A stretch of DNA of 64,000 nt from Talaromyces rugulosus (lineage: Eukaryota; Ascomycota; Eurotiomycetes; Eurotiales; Trichocomaceae), in NCBI RefSeq assembly GCF_013368755.1, contig NC_049563.1, positions 1,178,001-1,242,000 on the forward strand, in the 5' to 3' direction. A program made the translations under genes and the position numbers. The notes beneath the pieces are model-generated. The model was not told where the DNA came from. It saw only the letters and a program-made list of their open reading frames with translations, and did no database searches. Positions 37,294 to 48,509 of the stretch are shown here, piece after piece (positions within the stretch are counted from its first letter, which is position 1; each line of letters starts with the position of its first letter).

Positions 37294-38267
37294 GATGCCG
37301 AAGTGAGAAGTTGCTCACGTCGTCCCAACGAGGCGATACAGATCCGAGCGCGTCGCGATAACAAGAGACAAAGTGAGCAATATATAAGAAGTCGTTGACG
37401 GCAGTATAGGTGATGTATATGCGCCTGCGCGATAAAGACTCGAGTGAGGAGAGGTCACTCCGAGGGGCATCCCGCACCAGGTATTTCGATCACTTTGCTT
37501 TTTACATTCGAGAGACCAATAAATAGAGACTGCAGGGCGGGCGTCCGGGCTGTGGTGTGTGTGTGGTCCTGGGTTCACGAGTACCTCACATCCGCGTGTG
37601 GACGTGAGGTGAGAGTGAGGGTTTTTGACGTTGATGTTGATGTTGGTGAGGAGAAGAGATGAGGCAAGACCAGGCCAACCCGGCGGGCGGGATGATCTCG
37701 ACGCCGTGCATGACCTGCGGCGGCAACTACGACATGACGCACTGGAGATCAGCCCGTCGCAGCCGCCAAGAGATCAGCCGCGATAAGGCCGTATCAGTAG
37801 TAGTACGGCAGACAATTCAGTATAAATAATGTGATAAGTCTGGCATAGTACGTAAAGGAAATTATAGTCCTACAAATATAGTCCTAGGGGGAAAAATGGC
37901 TTCATATTAGGATATCATGGCAACGGTGCAAACAGTTGCGACATTCGTTCGTCTTTCTATACTACAATTCCAAGACCGCGCTGTCGACGCAGGCCAGCGC
38001 AGTCCAAACCAACAGTAAGTGGCCGTCTATTTACAACAAGAATGTGCTATTTCCCAGATCACATGTGTCCCGTAAAGAAGAAAAAAAATCACAGGAATCG
38101 CCATCCTGTGTTGTAAGAGTCATTAAGATGCGCCCCCGTTCTCTCCGGTGGCAGCGGAATATGCAAGGGGATTAAAAAGAAAATAGTAGTAATAAGACGA
38201 GGAGACAAGGGGAAAATTCAGGAAGAGAAGAATAAAGCGGAAGAAGAGACAATCTTGCATCTCAAAA
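37294..38267. other. intergenic
   Basis: Nearly 1 kb between the SNF2 start and the LSB6 end. Contains the SNF2 promoter and the LSB6 3' end. A 56-codon plus-strand frame from 37658 carries a CxxCGG motif, but nothing supports it as a gene. Confidence 0.4.
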
Positions 38268-40715
38268 TCAGCACCACGTGAAAATGGGGTTTTTGCTTTT
38301 CACAGCTTCAAGGCGCTCGACAATGACCTTGCGCTCATTGCCCTCCATTCCTTCTGCGGCCGCATAGCCCAGGTCGCCTTCAAGATCGTCCGCGCCGCCG
38401 AAAGACCACTGACTACTGCCTCGTCGGTGTGAGAATGAGCTATGCCGCACATGTTTCGAGGAGCGATCTTGGTAGCCCTGTGTCGAATCAGTGGTGTTAC
38501 CGCGAGCGCGAGGGGGTGGACGAGTAGGCTGGGGAGCCCAGCTGCTTGCAAAGTCTCTACTACGATCATCGGCCAGGTCAAACATTGTGTCGCTGTCTCG
38601 GCCCGGCTCTTCGCCAATACTGCCCAGTTCCGCAGAGGCCCGGCCACGCGCCAGCTCAAAACGGTTAGGATTTGGAAGGTCGCCAGTTGTTGAGGCTCCG
38701 AAGCCCAGCAGATCGTGGTCTGGGCCAGGCGCAGACGAGACTGCGGCGCTGATGTCCATTTCCTCTTCGTCATAATCCTGCCCAAAGGCCTGAGCCTGGT
38801 GTCGTCGAGCCTCGGTGGAAGGAGCCCGCATAGGAATAGCGACGGGCACATTCACCAGGTCATCCCATACATAGACTCTTGTTCGTCGGGTAAGTTCCAG
38901 TGGGCCGTGGTCTGGTTGCTTCAGGGTCTCGACAACATTCCAAGCCTGACCTTTCATGACAGCAATCTGTCGGGCAAACATAGACTCTTTGAAGTCAGAG
39001 TCCTGGACAAAAACACGTCGCAGGGCAGCCTGTGTGCCGCTCCACCATGCAGTGGAGGTGAGGAGAGGTAGGAAGTGGTCTCGTGTTTTCTGAGAGAACG
39101 GCTGCCCAATGAGCGAAACGGGGAGAAACAGCCAGCCAAATGGGAAACTCCGCCACTGTTTTCTGTATTAGTAAATGATAAGGAATTGGCGGGGGAAAAA
39201 GGAACCTACCGCATCGGGGTGTTTCCATGGCCACGACAGGCTGTTGTCGATGGCTCCGAGCCTGATTGAGGCGTGTTTTTCAAGAGCATTAGAAGGAGTG
39301 CCAGTGCGGCTCGTGGCAACCATAGCTTCGTGTCGCCGGTAGGGTAGTGGAGAAGTCCGGTTCGAGCTGTTGTTTCTATCAACATCCAACATAACAGGTC
39401 GGTTGGGTACAGCGTCTTCTTGGTCATCCTCCTTGGGCTGGCCGTTGGCCTTTGGAGGATCAGCCACAATCGAAACTTCTTCCGATTTCCAGTCGACTTT
39501 GATCATCCAGTTATCAAGACCACGATCTGTGTTCCGCATGATGTAATCCAAAATAACGAGTTTTTCAAGCTCTTCTCGAAACGATTGCTTGAGATTTTCA
39601 CTCCAATAGAATCGGTTTTCTGAATTATCACTCTGAGGAGACGGGGTACGAGCCTGAGCTGCGTCGTACTCATAGTCGTCTTCGTCATCCGAATGAACGC
39701 CTGACGGCCGGCATGCTTCGTTCCAAGGCCTCTTCTTGCGTTTCGGAGCGTCATCAGCATTGAAGCCAGAGTTGGTTTGGTCGGGCCAGGGGTGCTCTCG
39801 TAGAAAGAGGGTGGCATCCTTGTAGCCCTTGAGGAAGACCTGAAAGCTGCCCGGCTTCGGTGGTAGCGGTTTTCGGCCTCTCCAAGCTTTTCTGCGTTCC
39901 CAGAAGTCGTAAAAGAAGGATTTCGAAGAGAGCCAGACGACGTCTGTGTAGGGGACGATATCGGTGCGCAGGCGCGAGTCGAGGACGTACGCGGCAGCCT
40001 CGGACACGTAGGAAAGATTGGGAATAAGACACGCTCGTCCAAAACAGCAGGGAAAAAGGTTTCGGTGGAGCCATTTCGTCCACTTGGGGTTTCTAGACGC
40101 GTAGGGTTCTTCGTCTTTGGGCTTGAAAACACCGACCGTTTTGCCGTCGGCATTACGCGCAAAGTAGCTACCAGAGCTCCCCTGTGTGATCAACTTCGGA
40201 TGCATACCTAGTTCGATGGCGGTACGGACACTCTCCACGACGGCCTCGAACTCGGCGCGTCTACTCCGCTCTTCAGATTCATGTTCATCTGTCTCCAACT
40301 GCGCAGCGGTAAAGGGGCGAACGCCATCGGGGGCCTGGAAGACCGAGTGGTGGATTTCGAGTTTCTCGTCTTGCGGCGATTTGCCGCGTCCCTTGTGGAT
40401 TTTGAACTTGGAGGCGATTTCCTCTGCCCACTTCTCCAGCCGGGCATTAATAGCCTTGATGTCGACGCCCGAGGAGTTGCTGTACTTCCGACGTCGCGTA
40501 TAACCGGGATTCCTGCGGCGGTATTCTGGGGGGGTGGATGGGCCGGACGAGTGCATCTGCCCTCGGGCATTGATGGGCGCATACTGGGTTCCGCCGGATA
40601 TCGTCTGTGGCACGGCGTATGGGCCATCTCCCTCGGATTCGTCGTAATAGTCTCGATCGTCTTCCTCAGCCTGGGCCAGGCGCGCATAGCCCGACGTGGC
40701 TGGTCGTTTAGGCAT
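38268..40715 (-). CDS. LSB6: type II phosphatidylinositol 4-kinase
   Basis: Lsb6/PI4K-II family enzyme making phosphatidylinositol 4-phosphate on endosomal, vacuolar and plasma membranes. 797 residues, exons 40715-39210 and 39155-38268. The kinase region has the nucleotide loop QGSSGSYFARN with the Lys in VGVFKPKDEEPY, the Cys-rich palmitoylation-type segment NLFPCCFGRACL, VSEAAAYVLD, the catalytic DYIMRNTDRGLDNWMIK, and after a long acidic insert the DNSLSWPWKHPDA-WRSFPFGW segment, completed across the intron. Helical family sequence continues (LLTSTAWWSGTQ, ESMFARQIAVMKGQAWNVVE). The last 200 residues are disordered, acidic and Ser/Arg-rich. The start was taken at MPKRPATSGY; a Met seven codons upstream is possible. 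Confidence 0.93.
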
Positions 40716-42055
40716 GGTAGTGAAAAGGAACGGCAAAAGGCTCCGGAAGCTCGGAGGCTATTAAAAAAAATAAAAATAAAAAAGAGGAAGGAGTGGGATG
40801 GAAAACAAGGGACAAAGAGGGAAAAGAAGAAAAGAGCAGCAGGGTATATATTATCTAGCCAGCGGTTAGGACATCTTAAAAAAGGTTGTGGCCAGGGTTC
40901 GTCGAGCGAGAGAGAGCGAGAGAAAACGGTGGCCGCCGGAATGAGCAGCTGCATGCAAGCCCCTTGAAATCGGACGGATGCCTCAGGCAGCACCTGCCCA
41001 GGCCCACTTTCGTCACCGCCCGCCAATGGCCGCCGCCGTTTCTGGCCTACAGAACAAAGATATTATTGTATTGCACATGTCTAGGGGGGGAAAATAGCCT
41101 AGAACTTTTTTTCTCGCTTTGAATTGTAAAATACCAGTAAAGAGAATGGCCAGCTGGTGTTGTATTTGATTGGTTTATGAGTGTGTATACTTCAGAAATT
41201 GATAATCCAGATATGATTATTGATGCCCTTGAATATTACACCCTGCGGTCAGTATCAAACGCGTTTGCTGCGACGGAGTCTCGTTCTAGCTTAGCGGTGA
41301 TCTGTGCTATCAGCAGTCCGATATGCTTTTCATATACAGCATGTAGGTGGAATTTCCGGCCACGCCAAGTAACCCGTTTTTTAAAAAAGAAAAGAAAAGG
41401 TGTCAAACAGCAGGGGAATTAAAATTGAGTAAAAAATACGCAGGGTCCGTACACATCAAGCCTGACAGCATTCTTCACACCCCCTATCTAACACATGCAT
41501 GATCGACCGCGTCGGTAACGCCGTAACGTTACCGGCGATACGGGCTAGCCTCTTGGCCGGTAATATTATTCTTCCTCACGCTCTCCAGAATTATGACTCC
41601 AGCAATCTCTCGATCAATCCTCGACCACCCTGTCAATCCTACACGCTCTCGCGTTCCGATCGTTTGTCTGCCCTTCAGTCGCTCTTTTGAACACCTGTAC
41701 AGCCTGGCCATTGCCATTTACGCTCCTTGCTCCCGCCGTCACTCGTTGTCGTCCCACGGTTCCTTACGATATCGGTCCCCCCCAGTAATCTTCACGACCC
41801 AGCCATTGCACACGAGTATACACGGTTTTGCACTTTTTATTTCGGGTTTTCTGTCGTGGCTCGGAACAATTGCAACCACAACTAATCCAACTATCTTTCG
41901 CTTTCGCCAGCCTTGCGTAGTAGCAAACGTCGGGCGTTTACTCGGCAGGCTCTCACCCAGTCTGCTTTCTCCCCAGAACCTTCCTTGAACTCTCACGACC
42001 AGCCATTTGAGACCGATCCCTCGGTCTCTCCCATACCTTCACCACGGCTTCCACG
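40716..42055. promoter_or_regulatory. divergent promoter LSB6 / areB with an inverted repeat
   Basis: Promoters of LSB6 (minus) and areB (plus). A 7-base inverted repeat GGTAACG (41514-41520) / CGTTACC (41527-41533), with GTAACGTTAC palindromic inside it, lies about 540 bases before the first areB coding candidate. The rest is C/T-rich leader-like sequence. Confidence 0.35.
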
Positions 42056-42753
42056 GTGGCTCCTCTCCTGTTCCGGGCGTCGCCCATCGATCCTGCCCTT
42101 CGCTCGCCGCCGTCGACCGAACCGTCCTCGCGTGATCTCGCCAGCTACAACAACAGTTCGCTGCAAATCGACGGGCACGCAACGCCCAACACTCTGCCTC
42201 CTGCTCCGGGCCTCAACAGTTCAACTCCGTCGTCTGAAAGCACCCCTTCCTCGACCACACTGCCTCGCCCGTCCGCACTCGACTCGAGACCAGACCACAA
42301 CAGTTACGGCGTGCCGCCGTCGTTGCCAGGCCTGTCCGCACTGGCATCAGTCGCATCGGCTCCGACGTCTCAGATAAGGTACGCCAGCCTCCGATCTCAC
42401 GGAAAACAAGAGCAGCACGTGGTGGATGCCTGGTTTCTCAGGCAGCCCGTCACGCAAGCCAGAATCTAATCTCCCCTATCTATCGCGCAGATCGTCCAGC
42501 AACAACAGCAGTAATGTCGCGCTGAGCATGTCGTACGCCACGTCTTCACCAGCAGCGACCACCGGCGGCCAGGGGAACACACCAGTAAGCCTCACTTCAC
42601 TCTCTCTCTCTCTTTTTTCTTTTACCCTGCCTGCATACCTCGCAGTGGTGCATGCCGCGCTGTTATCAGCTGCGGCTGGCGTCGACACCTCAGGCTTGGC
42701 GCCGGCGGGCCCGTTGGCGCCCACCAACCCTCGATCCCTTATCGCGCCCGACT
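42056..42753 (+). other. candidate upstream coding exons of areB long isoform
   Basis: An ATG at 42056 opens a Ser/Pro/Thr-rich frame (MAPLLFRASPIDPALRSPPS, later DNSYGVPPSL-like and APTSQIR). A GTACGC donor near 42380 and CGCAG acceptor at 42490 continue it as [20 protein letters not shown] to GGQGNTP, where a GTAAGC donor and a CT-repeat tract follow. The same frame farther on reads [20 protein letters not shown], a Pro/Ala-rich stretch like the upstream part of long AreB-type proteins. No clean splice joins this frame to the finger exon: the 61-base intron shifts frame, and a GTCAAA donor at 42754 would create a stop. The long isoform is likely but not resolved. Confidence 0.4.
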
Positions 42754-42889
42754 GTCAAATCTCTCCAGATCTTATCTATTGCAACACCCTCACCGTATCG
42801 CCCATTATCAGCCCTGCCCTGCTTCCCTCTCTCTTCTCTCTCTCCAGTCTCCATCCCTCCCTGGATCTCCCTTCTTTTTCTTGCCAGAA

Positions 42890-43898
42890 ATGGCGTCGAC
42901 CTTGACTGACCAGAAACGCCCTCAATTGCAGCCCGTCTGCCAGAACTGTGGCACCTCGACCACCCCTTTATGGCGCAGGGATGAACTCGGCTCCGTCCTC
43001 TGCAATGCCTGCGGCCTTTTTCTCAAGCTGCACGGGCGTCCGCGCCCGATCAGCCTCAAGACCGATGTTATCAAGAGCCGGAATCGGGTTAAAACTGCTG
43101 GCCAGGGCCCGAAGCGCAAGGTATGTCCCTCTGAGCAGAAATTTTTTCCTACACCAGAACAACCCCTCAGCCACTTATCAGTGATCGCAATAACCACTAA
43201 CACGTGTCGCATCATAGTCCGGCGCAGGATTAGACGTGAATGGCTTGTCTGCGTCGAGGTCAGAGGCAGGAACACCGCCGCTTGGGTCGCATGGCTACCG
43301 TCGCGCCTCTCGCAAGATGTCCCCGGGCCATTCCGATCGCTCGAACTCGCCGGTTTCTCGAACAAACACGCCTGGCGTTGCATCGCTACACCAGCACAAC
43401 TCGAACATTGCGCCGCAGCACATGTTCGACAGTGTTACCCTCGGGGATCATGGCTTTAATCCTGCCAATACTCTACCGGCACTACAGCTCCGTCAACCAT
43501 CTCCAGGCTCTACGTCATCTCTCGTAGACCGTCATCTCGAGGCTCCTCAGACCTTTGAAGGCTTATTGGCGTCGAACACATCTTTGAAAACGCGTGTCAG
43601 CGAGCTTGAGGTGATCAATGAGCTCTTCCGGGGTCGCGTCGCCGAGTTGGAGCAGAGCGATGCTACCGCACGTCGCTCCGCAATGATCGTACGCGATTCC
43701 GAGGCGCGACTTCGCCGGTCGTTGGACGATGCCCAACGTCGTGAAGATGATCTCAAACGTCGTATCAGCGAACTTGAACTGCAGCTCAATGAACGCTCTG
43801 GAAATGGCTTCGGCGAGCCTGCTTCAAAAAAGATCCGCCTGTCAGACGTGGTTGATTACGAAGCAGGGAGCTCTTCCAAGTCTCCCAGCGCTGCCTAA
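42890..43898 (+). CDS. areB: AreB-type GATA factor with C-terminal coiled coil
   Basis: GATA transcription factor of the AreB/NREB class, which represses nitrogen-catabolic genes and opposes AreA. The form annotated has 303 residues, exons 42890-43120 and 43218-43898. The ATG follows a TTGCCAG acceptor by two bases. A single GATA finger sits near residues 18-42: [20 protein letters not shown] then [17 protein letters not shown], that is C-x2-C-x18-C-x2-C, followed by the basic tail [17 protein letters not shown]. The second exon starts [10 protein letters not shown], runs through a Ser/His-rich segment, then a leucine-heptad coiled coil ([34 protein letters not shown]) for dimerisation. Related genes make several transcripts from a long leader, and the upstream sequence here suggests the same. 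Confidence 0.9.
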
Positions 43899-45940
43899 GA
43901 TCCAGGCATTTTCGTTCGTGGTAGTGTTGCCACAATTTCATTCACAGTTTGCTTGCCTTTTGATACCCCGTGATGAGCCTCGTCTATTTGCGACGACAAG
44001 AAAACTTTTTTCTATTATCTTATTTGACTGCCTTAACTTTACCTTCGTCAACATAATACGAACTGGCTCGCTGATGCGCTCTGCGATGAGTGGGTGACAT
44101 CAGTCCTGAGCTTCTTTCTTGAGAAAAACTCATATGGAGGGAAAGACCAAGAGCAACAAAACTACAACAAACACAGCAAAAACAAAAGAAAAGCAAAAAT
44201 CACCGGCGAAATGAGGGTTACCATTGAGCTAATGGCCTAACCAATTCGTCGGATATATGTCTCCCCTTTCAGTTTTCATTTTCATCGTTGGCTATGGGTA
44301 TCATGAAATATAGAGTGGTACGGGCGGTTAGGGATCAGTTAAACAGGAACTGCTTATTTTTGCATTTCCCATTATCATTCATTTTCCTCTTCACCGATCT
44401 ACGCTTGAGCCAGTTGCTTCATCCGCCGGGCTTGAGTGTATATATTGTTTTAATCACGGCTTTGCTTCAGATCTGGTTTTTGCGCCTTGGGGGTTGGAGT
44501 TTCTGTTTCATTTTTATTGGAATCATCCCACATGCGCTGCGCCTTGACTTGCTATTTATTACCATGATGGACAATCATGGCTTTTACATACGAAAAAGTT
44601 CTCTCTTATCTTCTTTTTCTTTTTCTGTTTTTTGGCTTCTCTCTTCTCTCTTTTTCTTGAGTTCTTTTCTCTTTTTTTTCTCTCTCTTACAACTACTGCT
44701 TTCCCCCATGACTCGAATACGGTTTTAGTTAACTAATTGTTTGGTGTAATAATATTTATCACTAGAATTGATTTTTACATGATTTTTTTGTTTGGTTTAC
44801 GTTGTTAGAATCAATAATAAATGGTATACATCAATTGATAAATAACATTTTTACAGGTATATAAGATAGCACTAGTCGTTTAAAGGAGTAGACACTATCT
44901 TGATTTATTTTAAAGAATAAACCACCAGTCATTTTTACTTATCATAGATGTTGTATGTGTTGGTTAACGAGTATATTTCATATTATGAGTCGAAGTAATT
45001 ATATCAACTATTCTGCCAATAATGAGGATGAAAACTAGAATGCAGAAGTAATAGAGCTCTATATATCGTGAACGATATATTACATGTAATATAGAGAAAA
45101 AATTAAAAAGACAGTTAGAAAATATAATTTAACAATTGCTTTGATCTTGAGAATACATGCAAAACATCAACTGATGAATAGTTTAAATAGATGGTAACGA
45201 GCCTCCATATATATACCTTTCTTGTCATAGCCCTCGTTGATTTGAGATCTTTATGCTATGGTGGATATGCTCACAGTCGCGCCGACCTACGTAGATCATT
45301 CAATGTTGCTTTTCGATGCCACAACTAACAGACATGCCGTATACAACAACAGAAACAGTTGTGGAATCACCGCAACCGACCAGCCCTCTAAATGATGATC
45401 ATGACAGTAGCTCTGAAGAAGGTAAGCCAGTCTAGCCTAGAATTTAATATTGCCTTGGTCATTCTAGTTCTAGCTATTGCTATATTTATTTTGTAATAGT
45501 ATGTTACTAGTATTGAGGTTCTAGCTAAGGAATGGATTTACTGAAATCAAGGCTTCTAGGATCAAACTAATTACTATAACAGCACCATATATTACCAATA
45601 AATTTTAATCTATGGATGACGTTAGATGCTATCAATTGATACGAGTGTATACTATATAGTAAGTTTGCTGATCATTTCTCTATCTGGACTCCTTTAGTAT
45701 TGACTTGGGTTTGTCTCTGCAGTCTTCTTTAAGGAAAAGACTTTAAGTCTTAGTAAAAAGTGTCCTAGTTATTTTTGAGACCCGTTCTGTTATCTGCGCT
45801 GCGGCACCCATGTTGGTTCCCATCTTTAGTTGTGCTGTTGCAGGGGTTGGTGGCGCAGGGGTGAGAAATTGCGTATGCTGTGTGAGTGAACTAGCAAATT
45901 CCCAATTAAAAACAGTCCTACTCAATAGTGTATTTTAGGC
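43899..45940. other. areB 3' region then AT-rich gap
   Basis: 43899-44730 is probably 3' untranslated sequence with long T/C tracts (44610-44710); a 146-codon hydrophobic frame in it has the composition of a poly-pyrimidine artefact. 44740-45760 is AT-rich with no gene-like frame, except a short exon-like segment at 45334-45421 ending in a GTAAGC donor. The last part precedes the FunK1 gene. Confidence 0.35.
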
Positions 45941-48509
45941 ATGTTTAGCTCCATCTCCCTGAACCTGCTGCCCATTATCAGGTTGCATGCATACACTTTG
46001 CTACCATCACAAACCGGCAGCATGGAGAAAGGATGTTCCGGACCGGGCATAGCACTGCCGATGTCTGTGATGGCAACTTGCGACGCCAGTATGGTAGAAT
46101 TCTCACAAGATGACCTTGCTATTATCACTCAATATCCCTTAAGCGACTCTTTTAATCCTGTGCATCACCTTTTGCAGGAGGTAGAGCATTCGCACCTGAT
46201 ATCCTATAATGGCACTGCTGATGGCGCTGATCCAACCCATCAGACGGCTATATCTAGACTCCTTGTCACCCTGATGGGCGAGAAGGTAGCTTTTAACCTT
46301 CACCCTCGGACCAGTAGCAAAAATATTGCGTCAGAACTGTCAAAATTATTTACACGCGTTCAAGACGAGGACTTTCACTATGACCACTACCGCCCGGTGA
46401 TACGCCTAATTCTGAAGAAAGCGTCAGATGTCGACATCTGGAAAGCCGTCCTCAACCTTATCACCGCCGTCTCCAGAACAACTCCTCCGGCGAGTGTCCC
46501 CCTGGCATTTGATGGCACCCCGGTCAGATCTACATCGTCATTGCAGAAAGGGTCAGAGCAGACGCGACGGGTGGTGGAAGGAAGGATATTCGAAGAGATT
46601 CGAGACTGTACCCATAAGGGTGTTAGAGGATTCTTCAAAAAGTACTTCGAGGGGAAATACTGGAGCCAGCGGGTGGAAGATGGCTATCGTCGCGTGCTTG
46701 ACTCTGAAGATGGCAGTAGATGGCCTGACTTCCCCAACCCGCCAACACAGAAAGACGTTCTCGACTGGTGGTTTCGATTCCAGGATGAGTTCCTCTTGGA
46801 TGGACGAAGCATCTACTTCTCCACAGCAAGCAAGAGAGACCTCACCGGCTCAGACGCAGACCGACAGGTCGATCTCCTCCTAAAGCTCCGAGGGGCGGAC
46901 GACATCAGAGGAAAGCACAACTGGAAGGATATCCAGGTGGTTGGCGAGCTGAAACGGCCTGGTGCTGAGATCGGGACCAAAGGCACGCTACTTCAGATGG
47001 CACGCTATGTGCGGGAGGTCTTCATCGCCCAGCCGACGCGCCGGTTCGTCCACGCTTTCGCTATCTGCGGGACCAAGGCAGAAGCGTGGGTGTTTGATCG
47101 CTCGGGTCCTTTCAGCTCGGGTTCTTTTGACATCAACGAAGAACCCAAACAATTTTTTCAGATGATCGTGGGCTACGCAATGATGACCGACGAGGAGCTG
47201 GGGCTGGATACCTTCATAACCAACAACACGATCACCACCGAGGGGACCGTGGGGGGGGGGGGAGGTGGTAGTGCACCTGGACCCGAAGCCGCTCTGCTCA
47301 CAGTATGCCATCGTGTGTAGGGGGACCACCTGTTTCCTTGCGAATGTCGACAATGAAGTGCAAGGCGTGGCTAAGTTTTCGTGGACATCGGACAAGCGGG
47401 CAGCAGAAAAGGATCTTCTCAAACTAGCTCGTGAAAGAGGCGTCAAGGGAGTCGCAGCGGTCATCGGGTATCGCGATATTACCAACATTGCTGAACTTCG
47501 GGGTGGTTTGACCTTTGAAAAGCGCCACACCTTTCGAAGCACACCCTCCAGCGCCAAATCCTCTTTCAACCTATCTCATTCACATGACCTCCGGCCACGG
47601 CCGTTCACTCGGTCTCGTTCGAGTACCGGCCAAAACCAGGCGAGCAGGAAACGCAGATCTCCCGATAAAGGGGCGCCGCTATCTAAACGAGCACGCTCCA
47701 GTAGTCAGCAGTCAGGAAACGATCCACAGGAAACTGAACTACCCTTCACAGTTCAGTCAATGCATCCGCCAAGTCTCTTCGACAGGAATAGCAAAGAGCA
47801 AGGGCCCTATGATAACCGCATCCTCCGCTGTCTTGTGATCTCGCCCGCTGGTCGGCCGATCTACGAGTTCTGTTCGCCCATGGAACTGCTTGTGGCACTC
47901 CGCGATGCCATAAGAGCGCATCAGTCTCTTTACCTGGTGGGGAATATTTTGCACCGAGATATTTCAGAAAACAACATAATTATAACTGATCCGGAAACCG
48001 CGGATGGCAATTCGGGCATGCTAATCGACCTTGACCTTGCGAAGGAGATCAGCAGTGGGCGAAGCGGGGCGCGCCACCAGACCGGCACGATGGAGTTCAT
48101 GGCGATCGAGGTGCTACGCGCCGTTGACCATACATATCGCCATGATCTCGAGTCATTTTTCTATGTGTTTATATGGCAGTGTGCCCGTAACGGGTGGGAG
48201 CGTTTCAACCGGCTGAAAGAAAGGCCGGAGGATAGTCTTCTGAATGAATGGTACACTGGAAGCTATATGAAGATTGCTGGTAGGAAGGGAGGTCATATGG
48301 ATGCAAATAACTTTGAGTATCTTTTATGGGAGTTCCCCTTGGAGCTGGAGTGTGTGAAAACTCTTTGCAGAACACTACGGCGGATCTTGTTTCCTATCCA
48401 TCAAGATTCTCTCTTCACCGGAACGCCGGTGAAACCGGAGACACTGTATGAACCAATCATCCAAGCATTCGATACGACCATCAAAGACATCGAGGCCGTG
48501 GAGGGATAG
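45941..48509 (+). pseudogene. FunK1 fungal-type protein kinase, interrupted by a frameshift
   Basis: A fungal-specific FunK1 kinase of about 856 codons, split between two overlapping frames. The first (45941-47320) holds the FunK1 N-terminal region (DVLDWWFRFQDEF, NWKDIQVVGELKRPG, RRFVHAFAICGTKAEAWVFD). The second continues the same fold (SQYAIVCRGTTCF, the N-lobe Lys in GVAKFSWTSDKRAAEKDLLK, a basic nuclear-signal-like insert, then the catalytic LHRDISENNIIITD, the DFG-equivalent LIDLDLAKE and GTMEFMAIEVL). The frames meet at a run of 12 G at 47231-47242. A run of 10 or 13 G would make one open frame. All catalytic residues survive, so the break is recent, a sequencing slip, or a tolerated frameshift. 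The gene is flanked by AT-rich DNA. Confidence 0.8.
47231..47242 (+). repeat. G12 homopolymer at the FunK1 frame change
   Basis: Twelve consecutive G directly where the two kinase frames must be joined. Homopolymers of this length are prone to replication slippage and to base-calling error. Confidence 0.8.

Noticed and set aside
37658..37825. 56-codon frame with a CMTCGG zinc-like motif
   Set aside because: One CxxC pair in a short frame upstream of the SNF2 gene is not enough. No second metal site and no conserved context.
33674..43898. Secondary-metabolite gene cluster
   Set aside because: No polyketide synthase, peptide synthetase, terpene cyclase or P450 was seen here or elsewhere in the window. 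The single GMC and SDR genes are not enough.
44288..44728. 146-codon hydrophobic frame after areB
   Set aside because: The Leu/Phe/Ser content comes from T- and C-rich tracts in the probable 3' untranslated region. No family resemblance.
47236..47260. Intron explaining the FunK1 frame change
   Set aside because: GT and AG exist around the G run, but the segment would be only about 25 bases, too short for a fungal intron and without a branch site.
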